Source: CAZYZQ01 sp964652075 (GTDB lineage Bacteria; Bacillota; Clostridia; Oscillospirales; Oscillospiraceae). From it: a stretch of 25,924 bases of DNA. The stretch lies in the NCBI GenBank assembly GCA_964652075.1, contig CAZYZQ010000016.1, positions 1 to 25,924 of the forward strand, written 5' to 3'. Both the position numbers and the translations under genes were made by a program. The notes under the pieces are model-generated. The model ran no database searches and had not been told where the DNA came from. It saw only the letters and a list, made by a program, of their open reading frames with translations. Below, piece by piece: positions 16,545 through 24,871 of this stretch. Position 1 is the stretch's first letter. Each line of letters opens with the position of its first letter.

Positions 16545-17441
16545 TTAGCGGCTCTTCGGGTCGAGCGCATCCGTCAACCCGTCGCCGATCAGGTTGAAGC
16601 ACAGCGACGTGAGCAGGATGGCAAGGCCCGGGAAAATGGCCAGGTGCGGACTGAGCTGCATGAGCTTTGTCGCGCCGCTCAGCATCGCGCCCCACTCCGG
16701 CGCGGGCACCTGAATGCCCATGCCGAGGAAGCTCAGGCTGGAAGCGGACATGATGCAGCCGGAGACGCTCATCAGAACATCTACCAGAATCGGCCCGAAG
16801 CAGTTGGGCAGGATATGCCGCCGGATGATCTCCACATGCCTCGTGCCCGAGGCGAGCGCCGCCTCCACGTATTCCTGATGTACCACGCCAAGCACAATGG
16901 AGCGGATAATGCGCGCGTAGCCGGGGATCGAGACGAATGTCATCGCGATAATCATGCCCTGCATACCCTTGCCGAGCACTGCAACGAGCGCGAGCATCAG
17001 GAGCATGGATGGGATGCAGACAATTGCGTCCATGATACGCATGACTATCGCGTCATACGCACCGCCGAAGTATGCGCAGGAAGCGCCGATCACAATGCCG
17101 AGCACCATGGAGACTGCCGAGGTCACAATGCCAATGAACAGCGAATACCGCGCGCCGTATACCACACGCATAAAGACATCGCGGCCGAAATCATCGGTGC
17201 CGAACCAGTGCGCCGCCGAGGGGCCCTGCAGCCTGTCTGCGGAATGGATTGCCACAACATCCGCCTCGTAGTCCCAGATGAAGCCGGCCGCAATCGCCAT
17301 GACAATCATCGCCAGCAGCACAACCATTGCCGCCATGGAAACAGGATGACGCCGGAAATTCCGCCAGACGTCCGCAATCGGATGCGTCCGCCCGGCCATT
17401 TCGCTGAGCCGCTCCTGCCGTTTACGTCTATGTTTTGTCAC
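16545..17441 (-). CDS. Peptide ABC transporter permease (DppC/OppC type)
   Basis: A 298-residue membrane protein with about six helices. The N-terminal segment HPVSMAAMVVLLAMIVMAI, the HWFGTDDFGRDVFMRVVYGARYSL block and the cytoplasmic EAA loop (YVEAALASGTRHVEII) are typical of the C-type permease. The start codon is GTG at 17441, with GGAGGG 7 bases upstream. It lies 13 bases after the partner permease gene. Confidence 0.95.
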   Translation of the reverse strand: MTKHRRKRQERLSEMAGRTHPIADVWRNFRRHPVSMAAMVVLLAMIVMAIAAGFIWDYEADVVAIHSADRLQGPSAAHWFGTDDFGRDVFMRVVYGARYSLFIGIVTSAVSMVLGIVIGASCAYFGGAYDAIVMRIMDAIVCIPSMLLMLALVAVLGKGMQGMIIAMTFVSIPGYARIIRSIVLGVVHQEYVEAALASGTRHVEIIRRHILPNCFGPILVDVLMSVSGCIMSASSLSFLGMGIQVPAPEWGAMLSGATKLMQLSPHLAIFPGLAILLTSLCFNLIGDGLTDALDPKSR

Positions 17442-17454
17442 AAGAATGCCCTCC

Positions 17455-18381
17455 TTAGCCCATGTTGTCCCGAATCTTCGGGTTCAGAAGCGCATTGATG
17501 AGATCCATGACCAGCATGATCACCATGTACAGCAGCGACAGAATGATGGTTGCGCCCAGAACAATGGGAACATCCTTTGCGTTGATGGAATTGAGGATCT
17601 CCTGCCCAACACCCGGCAGGCCGAACACCTGCTCCGCAATGACCGCGCCGCCCAGAAGGCCCGCGAAGTTCATGCCGAGCGTCGTGATGACCGGCATCAG
17701 CGCGTTGCGCAGCACATGCAGGAAAATGATCCGCATCGGGCCTGCGCCCTTGGCGCGCGCCGTACGCACATAGTCGGAGCTGAGCGCTTCAATCATGGTA
17801 ATACGTACCATGCGCGCCACATACGCCGCGCTCGGCAACGCCAGCGTTGCAAGCGGCATGACGTAGTTTTTCCACGTCCCGAGGCCGAACGTCGGCAGCC
17901 ATCCGAGCTTCAGCGAGAACAGCAGCATCATAAGAAGCGCCAGCCAGAAGCCCGGCACGGAGGCCAGAATCAGTGAGACTACCGTAACCCCGGTGTCCGC
18001 GATCGTCCCTTTTCGCACCGCGGCCAGCACGCCGATGGGGATCCCGATCAGCGCCGAGAACAGCACAGCCAGAACCGCCAGCTTGCAGGTGATGGGGAAC
18101 TTCGGCAGCAGCACCTTGGTGACAGGCAGCTGCGCCTTATAGCTCTCGCCAAGGTCGCCCTGCACTGCGTTCAGCATGTAGTCGCCGTAGCGCACCAGCA
18201 GCGGCCGGTCGTAGCCGATTGCGTGGTTATAGGCCGCGATGTCCTCTTTCGAGGCCTGCATGCCCAACGCCACGCTGCCGGGGCTGCCGGCGGATTTCGA
18301 CATGATAAAAAAGGTCAAAAACGTGATGATAATGATCGAAGGGATCATAAACAGCAGACGTTTGAGTGTGAATTTCAGCAC
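17455..18381 (-). CDS. Peptide ABC transporter permease (DppB/OppB type)
   Basis: A 308-residue membrane protein with about six helices. The N-terminal LKRLLFMIPSIIIITFLTF, the GDLGESY segment, and the EAA loop YVRTARAKGAGPMRIIFLHVLRNAL followed by the VFGLPGVG block define a DppB-type permease. The GTG start at 18381 overlaps the peptidase stop by 7 bases and uses GGAGGG in the end of that gene, so transporter and peptidase are translationally coupled. Confidence 0.95.
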   Translation of the reverse strand: MLKFTLKRLLFMIPSIIIITFLTFFIMSKSAGSPGSVALGMQASKEDIAAYNHAIGYDRPLLVRYGDYMLNAVQGDLGESYKAQLPVTKVLLPKFPITCKLAVLAVLFSALIGIPIGVLAAVRKGTIADTGVTVVSLILASVPGFWLALLMMLLFSLKLGWLPTFGLGTWKNYVMPLATLALPSAAYVARMVRITMIEALSSDYVRTARAKGAGPMRIIFLHVLRNALMPVITTLGMNFAGLLGGAVIAEQVFGLPGVGQEILNSINAKDVPIVLGATIILSLLYMVIMLVMDLINALLNPKIRDNMG

Positions 18382-20354
18382 GACTTGCCCTCCTTCAGGG
18401 CATATTCCATAAACAGATGCATCTCCGCAATCGTCCGCCAGAAGACCTCGCCCTTGCCACGGTCATGGCTTCCCTCCGCCAGCACGCGCAGCAGGATCGG
18501 ATTGTCGCTCCGGTTCAGCGCCTGCATCCGCGCCGCGAATTTCTTGCCGTGATAAGGCGGAACGTTATTGTCCAGCTCGCCCGTCTGGATATACGTCGGC
18601 GGGTAGCTTGTCTCTTTGACATTATAGTACGGCGAATAGCTCAGCAGATACTCAAACATCTCGCGGCTCTCGCGCGGATTTCCGTACTCCGTGATATACA
18701 TCGGCCCACGGTCGTCCTCGGCAAAGTGGATCATATCGGTGTGCGGCACAGAGTCGATCACGCAGCCCCACAGATCCGGGCGCATCGTGACAAGCGCCGA
18801 CATGAGAAGGCCGCCGTTCGAGCAGCCGGAGATGGCAATCCGGCCCGGCTCTGTCCAGCCGTCGCGGATGATCTGCTCGGCAATGCCGATGAAGTCCTCA
18901 TAGCAGTGCCGTTTCTGCATCCCCATACCGGCCTCGTGCCACTTCGGGCCATACTCGTTGCCGCCGCGCAGGTTGCAGTGGACATAGACGCCGCCGTTCT
19001 CCACCCACGCGGGGATCTGCGTCTGCGAGACGCTCTCGGTATACTCCGGTGGCATGCTGATGTTGTAACCGCCGTAGCCGTACATGAGCACGCGGTTCCT
19101 GCCGTCGAGCTTCGTGCCCGATTTATAGACGATATAGTACGGGATCTGCGCCTCGTCGCCCGTGGAAGGCGCAAAGCGCTGCTCCACCACGACGTCCGGA
19201 TGCGTCTTTTCGCTGCTGCGCAGCACCGTCCGGAACGACTGCCCGTCAAAATGCACCAACTGCGGCGCCTCTGTAAACGAATCCAGCTTCAGAATCACGC
19301 CGTCTGCGACAATGCCGCTCTGCGTGAGCGCGCAGTGCGCGTGCGGCAGTGGGATCTCCCGGCCGGTCGCAATCTCCAGAAGGCGCGCGGAAACGTCCTT
19401 ACGCGCAACGGCAAAGAGCTTGCCGCCGGCCCAGAAGCCGTTCTCCAGAATCACCGTCTCGCTCTCCGGCAGCACCGTCTCGCGGCTGCCGTCGTTGCCC
19501 ACACGGATCACCGCGCCGTGCGCGGCCTCGGACATCGTGATGAAGTAGTGGCAGTCGTCCACCGAATCCACATAGTACCACTCGACCGGCTCCTGCGTCA
19601 GGCGGGAGACCTTGCCGGTGCGGCAGTCGATGGCAACCCAGTTGCCGTAGGCATAGTCGCGGCAGATTTGCGCGACAAGATACGCGCCGTCGTGGGACGC
19701 CCACTCCTGTCCGAAGATTGCGTAGCTGTCATCCTCGCAGGCAACCGTCTCCCGCTGCGTCTGCGGGTCGAACCGGTAGTATGTCGTACGGCTCGTCTGC
19801 TTCTCGGAGTCTGCCTCCGTGAAGCCATAGTACAGGCAGCCGTCCGCCTTGGACCAGGTGCAGCTGAAGACCATGTCGATCTCCTTGAGCACTTCCTTTG
19901 TCTCCACATTGCACACCGCGATTGACAGGCGCGGCGCGCCGGGCTTCAGGAGCATAATTGCGAGGATTTTATCGTCCTTCGGGCACGGCGTCGCCTGGAA
20001 CTGCGTGCCCACCAGCCCCGGGATCTCCGGCAGGGCACCGGTCTTCCGGAACTGCCTGTCCAGCACGCAGACCTCGTAGTCGCCGGAGTGCATGAGGGAC
20101 GCGAGATACCCGTTCTTCCACGGCACGATGCTGCCCGGCAGATCCGGCAGCGCCTGCGCTTTGAGCTGCGCAATCTTCGCGTCAAGCTCCGCCTGCGGGA
20201 AGAACGCGTCGGTATAGGCATTCTCCCGCGCGACAAAGTCCAGCACCTCCGGGTCCTTGGCGTTCTTCAGCCACGCGTACGGATCCGGCAGCTTGGTGCC
20301 AAACCAGTCCTCCACCTTATCGACAGTTTTACAAACAGGATATGTATACTTCAC
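18375..20354 (-). CDS. S9A prolyl oligopeptidase-like serine peptidase
   Basis: A 659-residue peptidase of the prolyl oligopeptidase family, which cuts short peptides after proline. The N-terminal part (DPYAWLKN, then a beta-propeller over roughly residues 70-390) gates the active site. The alpha/beta-hydrolase domain carries the GCSNGG nucleophile elbow with Ser512, Asp595 in GELDNNVPPYH, and His630 in GSHDRGKG, in the correct order and spacing. The first Gly of the common GGSNGG is Cys here. There is no signal peptide, so it should act in the cytoplasm on imported peptides. The start is GTG at 20354 with AGAGG 8 bases upstream, 3 bases after the amidohydrolase stop; the end overlaps the permease gene. 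Strict proline specificity is inferred from the family only. Confidence 0.93.
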   Translation of the reverse strand: MKYTYPVCKTVDKVEDWFGTKLPDPYAWLKNAKDPEVLDFVARENAYTDAFFPQAELDAKIAQLKAQALPDLPGSIVPWKNGYLASLMHSGDYEVCVLDRQFRKTGALPEIPGLVGTQFQATPCPKDDKILAIMLLKPGAPRLSIAVCNVETKEVLKEIDMVFSCTWSKADGCLYYGFTEADSEKQTSRTTYYRFDPQTQRETVACEDDSYAIFGQEWASHDGAYLVAQICRDYAYGNWVAIDCRTGKVSRLTQEPVEWYYVDSVDDCHYFITMSEAAHGAVIRVGNDGSRETVLPESETVILENGFWAGGKLFAVARKDVSARLLEIATGREIPLPHAHCALTQSGIVADGVILKLDSFTEAPQLVHFDGQSFRTVLRSSEKTHPDVVVEQRFAPSTGDEAQIPYYIVYKSGTKLDGRNRVLMYGYGGYNISMPPEYTESVSQTQIPAWVENGGVYVHCNLRGGNEYGPKWHEAGMGMQKRHCYEDFIGIAEQIIRDGWTEPGRIAISGCSNGGLLMSALVTMRPDLWGCVIDSVPHTDMIHFAEDDRGPMYITEYGNPRESREMFEYLLSYSPYYNVKETSYPPTYIQTGELDNNVPPYHGKKFAARMQALNRSDNPILLRVLAEGSHDRGKGEVFWRTIAEMHLFMEYALKEGKSC

Positions 20355-20357
20355 GGC

Positions 20358-21509
20358 TCACGCCTCTTTCTCAAACACAGTCTCGCCGTCGATCAGCACG
20401 CGCTCAAGCACGGCGTCCGTCGCCTCGCTCGGCAGCTTCGACCAGATCAGCACGTCCGCGTCCTTGCCCACGGCCAGCGAGCCCACGCGATCCTCGACGC
20501 CGACGATCTTCGCGGCGTTGCTCGTGACGAGCGCCAGCGCCCGCACCGGGTCCATCCCGTGCCGGACGGCCTCGCCCATCTCGTAGACCAGCATGTTGAT
20601 CACCGTCACCGGCGCGTCGGTCATGACGGCAATCGGCACGCCGCGGTCGTCAAACAGCTTGCAGCACTCCGGATCGAGCTTGCCGCCCTCGCCGGGGAAC
20701 AGCTGCGCGCTCGTCGGCCCGAAGATGATGCCGCGCACATGCGGATCGGTCAGCTCCTCCAGGAAATCCGAGCAGCCCTGCGCATGGTCGAGCGTCACCA
20801 GAATGTCGAATTCCTTCGCAATCTCAAGCACCGTCATCATGTCGTGCATGTAGCTGTGCACCTTGAGCGGGATCTTCTTCTCAAGCACCGGAATGCCGTG
20901 CTCCAGCCCGAGATCGTAGGGCGGCATCTTGGTCTGATCGTCGCCCGCGTCGGCTTTCTTTTTCATATATTCCTGCACGTTGCGCAGATAGGTGCGCATT
21001 GTGTTTGCAATCGCCATACGCGTCATCGGCGTCTGGTTCTTCGCGGCGTAGACGCCCTTCGGGTTGATACCCATCGCGCCCTTCATCGCCACGGGGCGGC
21101 GCACGACGCGGTTCTTGCCCGCCGACTTGTACGCCATGACCCAGCCGCACACCACATTGCCGGAGCCGGGCGCGAGGCAGGAGGTCGTGATGCCCTGCGC
21201 GATTGTGTTTTTGAACTGTTTATCATCCGGATTGATGCCGTAGTAGGCGTCCAGCTCCGGGGTCAGGGGCGTTGTAAGCTCGTTGAGATCCTCGTCCGTC
21301 ATGCCCGGGCCAATGCCGCCGACATGGCTGTGCGCATCGACAAAGCCCGGCGTGACAACCTTCCCCGCCGCGTCGATCACCTGCGCGCCGTCTGCGCACA
21401 GATTCTGGCCGATCTCGGCGATCTTGCCGCCGTCGATCCGCAGATCCGCCTGCAAAACGTCGGTCTGCTCGTCCATGGTATAGATGGTCGCGTTCTTGAT
21501 TACAAGCAT
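20358..21509 (-). CDS. Metal-dependent amidohydrolase (imidazolonepropionase/prolidase-like)
   Basis: A 383-residue amidohydrolase-superfamily enzyme expected to hydrolyse an amide or cyclic amide bond with a bound divalent metal. The ligand set is visible: H60 and H62 in GFVDAHSHVG, H218 in KVHSYMH, H242 in LDHA and D298 in MTDAPVT. The C-terminal VGSLAVGKDADVLIWS returns to the small beta-sandwich domain made with the first 55 residues. No signal peptide. Its ATG overlaps the stop of the homologous gene upstream by 10 bases and uses AAGGAAGGGG. With a peptide transporter and a prolyl oligopeptidase in the same operon, a dipeptidase or Xaa-Pro-type activity is a reasonable guess, but other amides are equally allowed by the sequence. 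Confidence 0.9.
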   Translation of the reverse strand: MLVIKNATIYTMDEQTDVLQADLRIDGGKIAEIGQNLCADGAQVIDAAGKVVTPGFVDAHSHVGGIGPGMTDEDLNELTTPLTPELDAYYGINPDDKQFKNTIAQGITTSCLAPGSGNVVCGWVMAYKSAGKNRVVRRPVAMKGAMGINPKGVYAAKNQTPMTRMAIANTMRTYLRNVQEYMKKKADAGDDQTKMPPYDLGLEHGIPVLEKKIPLKVHSYMHDMMTVLEIAKEFDILVTLDHAQGCSDFLEELTDPHVRGIIFGPTSAQLFPGEGGKLDPECCKLFDDRGVPIAVMTDAPVTVINMLVYEMGEAVRHGMDPVRALALVTSNAAKIVGVEDRVGSLAVGKDADVLIWSKLPSEATDAVLERVLIDGETVFEKEA

Positions 21510-22657
21510 TTCATCGCATCCCCTTCCTTATAAATTACCTCGCCGCCCTGATAGGTGCGGATGATCTTCGCCTGATAGGTCTGCATCGGGTTCGCGCTCC
21601 AGAGCACGAGATCCGCGCGCTTGCCGGTCTCGATCGAGCCGACCTTGTCGTCGATGCCGAGGATTTTCGCCGGGACGCTCGTCACCATCGGCAGCACGCG
21701 CTCCGCGTCATGCACCACGCGCATCATCTCCGCAGAATTCCACAGAAGATCCTCGCGCGCGGCAAACGCGTTGCTGTTCTCCCCGCTGAGCGCCACCGGG
21801 ACGCCCGCCTCCTGGAACTTCGCCATGGCGGACATGGAAAGCGTCATTGCGTACTCATCCAGCGGATAGGACGCCGTACGGACAATGATCGGGATCTTCT
21901 TCTCGATAATCCACTGCTCCTCGCCCGTCAGGCCGAACCCGTTGACCAGCACAAGGCGCAGCTTTTCATACGGCGCGGTGATCTCATGCACCCGCTCGGC
22001 CGCAACCGCCGAATCGCAGGAGACAAAGAGCGGCAGCTCGCCGTCCACAACACGGCGGATCGCGGCCAGCTTATCGTCCTTCGGCTTGTCGGCTTCCTCT
22101 TTATATTCCGCCGCCTTGCGCAGCTGCTCTGCCAGATTTGTGAAAATCCACATCCGCGTCATGGGCGCCATCTGGCGCGCGCCGTAGGTTGTCTTCAGGT
22201 TCTGGGTGACGGACGCCATCATGCCCAGATCGCGGCCGAGCACCATCTTGTAGGGGTTCACGCCGTCGACCGAAAACGCCGCAATCCTGCCGCCGAACAG
22301 GTTGTTGTCCGCAGGGGCGACGCCGCAGGCCGTCAGGCCGAACGCGCCGAGCTGCTGCGCCGTCGCGCCGCGGCCGTTAAATGCGTAAAAGCCGTCCAGC
22401 TCCGGCATAATCGGATTGCTCTTTTCATCGTTGTCGTTGGACGAGGGCCGGATCTCCGTTGCGTTGCCCATGATGCCCCAGACGGAGAGCGCCTGCACAA
22501 ACCCGGGCAGGACCTCCATCCCCGCGGCATCGAATACCTCTTCGCCCGCTTCCGGGCTGAGCGTTCCAAGCGCCGTAATGATTCCATCCGTGATCCGCAC
22601 GTCCTGCTTCGCCACATGCCCGAGGCCGTCGTGGACGTTGCCGTTCTGAATCAGCAT
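21500..22657 (-). CDS. Amidohydrolase-like protein lacking metal ligands (probable pseudoenzyme)
   Basis: A 385-residue homologue of the next gene in the operon, alignable along its whole length (PMTRM, IPEKK/VEKKIP, LGIDDKVGSIETGKRADLVLWS). Every visible metal ligand of the partner is replaced: the HxH is L57-S-V59 in GFVQALSVWG, the strand-5 His segment reads FVSCDSA, the strand-6 His segment reads LVNGFG, and the metal Asp segment reads ALSGENS. The fold residues are kept, and the gene is intact, so it is under selection. It could be a structural or substrate-binding partner of the active paralogue. The start at 22657 is preferred over the ATG at 22663 because AAAGGA then lies 8 bases away and homology starts there. 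It is the first gene of the operon. Confidence 0.85.
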   Translation of the reverse strand: MLIQNGNVHDGLGHVAKQDVRITDGIITALGTLSPEAGEEVFDAAGMEVLPGFVQALSVWGIMGNATEIRPSSNDNDEKSNPIMPELDGFYAFNGRGATAQQLGAFGLTACGVAPADNNLFGGRIAAFSVDGVNPYKMVLGRDLGMMASVTQNLKTTYGARQMAPMTRMWIFTNLAEQLRKAAEYKEEADKPKDDKLAAIRRVVDGELPLFVSCDSAVAAERVHEITAPYEKLRLVLVNGFGLTGEEQWIIEKKIPIIVRTASYPLDEYAMTLSMSAMAKFQEAGVPVALSGENSNAFAAREDLLWNSAEMMRVVHDAERVLPMVTSVPAKILGIDDKVGSIETGKRADLVLWSANPMQTYQAKIIRTYQGGEVIYKEGDAMKCL

Positions 22658-22674
22658 TTGCATCTTCCTTTCTC

Positions 22675-22692
22675 GCTTTAACTTGTTAAAGC
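22675..22692. promoter_or_regulatory. Perfect 8-bp palindrome in the leader of the amidohydrolase operon
   Basis: GCTTTAACTTGTTAAAGC has 8-base arms and a 2-base centre. It lies about 30-45 bases after the predicted transcription start and just before the ribosome site of the first gene. It shares the core TAAC-NN-GTTA with the palindrome over the glycyl radical operon promoter. Confidence 0.6.
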
Positions 22693-22726
22693 TTCATGAA
22701 ACAATATTCTGATACTATGATGACGT

Positions 22727-22756
22727 ATTATACATCCTTTGGCATCTATATGTCAA
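22727..22756 (-). promoter_or_regulatory. Promoter of the amidohydrolase-peptidase-transporter operon
   Basis: Minus-strand -35 TTGACA (22751-22756) and -10 TATAAT (22727-22732), both perfect consensus, 18 bases apart. The leader to the first gene is about 60 bases. Consensus hexamers suggest strong expression held in check by a repressor. Confidence 0.8.
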
Positions 22757-22784
22757 GTTTCCCGGAAAAACGACCTGAAACTTG
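22754..22784. promoter_or_regulatory. Inverted repeat CAAGTTTC-N15-GAAACTTG at the -35 region
   Basis: Perfect 8-base arms at 22754-22761 and 22777-22784 with a 15-base spacer. The first arm overlaps the -35 hexamer of the minus-strand promoter. This is a candidate operator, distinct in sequence from the TAAC-NN-GTTA palindrome. Confidence 0.5.
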
Positions 22785-22946
22785 CAGGTTTTCCCGATTT
22801 TTCCCAAATATCCCCGCTCTGCTCGCCCCATATTTATGCAATTCCCGCACAAAAAAAGCCAATTATTTCCAGTCATGCATATTCCGGCGCATCAATCGGA
22901 GCGGGCGAAAAATATGGATTTTTCAGAAAACCTTTCTCTTCTGTGA

Positions 22947-22976
22947 TTGACGAACCGCCCGATTTTGCGCTATACT
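22947..22976 (+). promoter_or_regulatory. Promoter of the transketolase genes
   Basis: -35 TTGACG (22947-22952) and -10 TATACT (22971-22976) with an 18-base spacer, giving a leader of about 48 bases. Confidence 0.75.
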
Positions 22977-23030
22977 GAGAGAACCAGAGCACAACGCAGG
23001 ATTCAAACAGTATGATTTGGAGGAATGCTT

Positions 23031-23888
23031 ATGACACCGCAGGAAACGCTGGCTCTGCAAATCGCGGCGTGCCGGGTTCGCATGGGCGTGATCGAATCCA
23101 CGCACAGCGCCAAGGCCGGCCATCCGGGCGGCAGCCTGTCCGCCGCCGACGTCTTCACCTATCTCTACTTCCGTGAGATGCGCATCGACCCGCAAAACCC
23201 GCGTTGGGAGGACCGCGACCGTTTCGTCCTCTCCAAGGGCCACGCCGCGCCCGGGCTCTACGCCGCGCTGGCCAACCGTGGCTTCTTCCCGGTGGAGGAT
23301 CTGCTCACACTGCGCCATATCGGCAGCTATCTGCAGGGGCATCCGAATATGAACACCGTTCCGGGCGTCGATATGTCCACCGGCTCGCTCGGTCAGGGCG
23401 TTTCCGCCGCCGCCGGCATGGCAAAGGCCGCAAAGTACCTGCGGCGCGACCAGATCCGCATCTACTCCCTGCTGGGCGACGGCGAAATTGCCGAGGGCGA
23501 GGTCTGGGAGGCATGTCTTTTTGCCGCGCATTACAAGCTTGACAATCTCTGCCTCATGATCGATCTGAACGGCCTGCAAATCTCCGGCCGGACGCAGGAT
23601 GTCATGAACCTTGATCCCGTTGACGACAAGCTGCGTGCGTTCGGCTTCGAGGTCATCTCGATCGACGGCCACGACTTCGGCGCCATTGCGTCCGCGTTCG
23701 ACTTCTTCCATCAGAATATCGGCGGCGGCAAGCCAACTGCAATCCTGCTGCATACCGTCAAGGGCAAGGGCGTCAGCTTTATGGAGAATAACCCCGACTG
23801 GCACGGCAAGGCCACCAACGATGAACAGACACAGGTCGCCATGGCGGAGCTGGCCGCCCAGCTGGCAGAATTGGAGGCGCAGGCATGA
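23031..23888 (+). CDS. Transketolase, N-terminal (thiamine diphosphate-binding) subunit
   Basis: A 285-residue protein corresponding to the first third of a one-chain transketolase. It moves two-carbon units between sugar phosphates in the non-oxidative pentose phosphate pathway, together with the next gene product. GHPGGSLSAADV near the start and the thiamine diphosphate motif GDGEIAEGEVWEA (about residues 149-161) continuing to DLNGLQISG are seen. The ATG at 23031 is chosen because GGAGG lies 8 bases before it; the in-frame ATG at 23025 touches that site. It overlaps the partner gene by 4 bases. The two-gene form is common in Firmicutes and Archaea. Confidence 0.95.
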   Translation: MTPQETLALQIAACRVRMGVIESTHSAKAGHPGGSLSAADVFTYLYFREMRIDPQNPRWEDRDRFVLSKGHAAPGLYAALANRGFFPVEDLLTLRHIGSYLQGHPNMNTVPGVDMSTGSLGQGVSAAAGMAKAAKYLRRDQIRIYSLLGDGEIAEGEVWEACLFAAHYKLDNLCLMIDLNGLQISGRTQDVMNLDPVDDKLRAFGFEVISIDGHDFGAIASAFDFFHQNIGGGKPTAILLHTVKGKGVSFMENNPDWHGKATNDEQTQVAMAELAAQLAELEAQA

Positions 23889-24820
23889 ATAAGATTGCAA
23901 CCCGTGAAAGCTACGGCACCACGCTCGTCGAGCTCGGCCAGCGCCACGAGAACATTGTTGTGCTCGACGCCGACCTCGGCCCCTCGACCAAATCCGCCAT
24001 GTTCCGCAAGCCCTTCCCCGACCGTTTCTTTGACTGCGGCATTGCCGAGGCCAACATGATGGCCGTCGCCGCCGGCATGGCGGCGATGGGTCTTGTGCCG
24101 TTTGTCTCGAGCTTCGCGATGTTCGCGGCGGGGCGCGCGTTCGAGCAAATCCGCAACTCTATCGGTTATCCCCGCCTGAATGTCAAGATCGGCGCCTCGC
24201 ACGGCGGCATCTCCGTGGGAGAGGACGGCGCAAGCCACCAGTGCTGCGAGGACTTCGCACTCATGCGTACGATTCCGGGCATGACAGTGCTCTGCCCGTC
24301 CGACGGCGTTGAGGCCTATGCCGCCACCGTTGCGGCCTATCACCGGGACGGCCCCGTCTATCTGCGCACCTGCCGTCTCTCCACTCCGATCTTCCACAGC
24401 GAGGGCTTCCATTTTGAGATCGGCAAGGGCGAACAGCTGACCATGGGCAACGACGTTGCCATTCTGGCAACCGGCCTGCTCGTCCCCGAGGCGCTCGAGG
24501 CCGCGCGCACGCTTGCCGCCGAGGGCATCCATGCCCGCGTCATCAACCTTTGCACCATCAAGCCGCTCGACGAGGAGATCGTCGTCAAGGCCGCGCGGGA
24601 GTGCGGCCGGGTCATCACCTGCGAGGAGCACAACATCATCGGCGGTCTGGGAGAGGCGGTCGCCGCCGCGCTCTGCGAGCACTGCCCGATGCCCATGCGC
24701 CGCATCGGCGTGCAGGACGTCTTCGGCCACTCCGGCCCGGCGCTTGCGCTTCTCGAGGAGTTCGGCCTGTGCGCGGAGAACATTGTCAACGTGGCCCGCG
24801 CATTCTGCAAAGAGGGATAA
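23885..24820 (+). CDS. Transketolase, C-terminal (pyrimidine-binding) subunit
   Basis: A 311-residue partner of the preceding gene. It supplies the pyrimidine-binding domain (FFDCGIAEANMMAVAAGMA with the Glu that activates the thiamine ring, then VPFVSSFAMFAAGRAFEQIR) and the C-terminal domain. ASHGGISVGEDGASHQ is the conserved substrate-side loop. Translation is coupled through ATGA. The sequence resembles the C-terminal half seen in both transketolase and DXP synthase families; the partner gene and length favour transketolase. Confidence 0.95.
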   Translation: MNKIATRESYGTTLVELGQRHENIVVLDADLGPSTKSAMFRKPFPDRFFDCGIAEANMMAVAAGMAAMGLVPFVSSFAMFAAGRAFEQIRNSIGYPRLNVKIGASHGGISVGEDGASHQCCEDFALMRTIPGMTVLCPSDGVEAYAATVAAYHRDGPVYLRTCRLSTPIFHSEGFHFEIGKGEQLTMGNDVAILATGLLVPEALEAARTLAAEGIHARVINLCTIKPLDEEIVVKAARECGRVITCEEHNIIGGLGEAVAAALCEHCPMPMRRIGVQDVFGHSGPALALLEEFGLCAENIVNVARAFCKEG

Positions 24821-24827
24821 ATTCAGC

Positions 24828-24864
24828 AAAGCACCCGCTTTTCCGACGGAAAAGCGGGTGCTTT
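24828..24864. terminator. Bidirectional terminator between transketolase and aminotransferase
   Basis: A perfect 17-bp stem (24828-24844 with 24848-24864) with a 3-base loop and T-rich flanks on both strands. It lies 7 bases past both convergent stops, so it serves both genes. Confidence 0.92.
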
Positions 24865-24871
24865 TTTGCAG

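Larger units (their letters stand above)
22658..23030. other. Divergent intergenic region between the peptide operon and transketolase
   Basis: A 373-base, A+T-richer stretch with no credible gene. It holds a strong minus-strand promoter for the amidohydrolase operon, a plus-strand promoter for the transketolase genes, and two sets of inverted repeats described separately. Between about 22790 and 22945 nothing recognisable was seen apart from short A/T runs. Confidence 0.8.
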
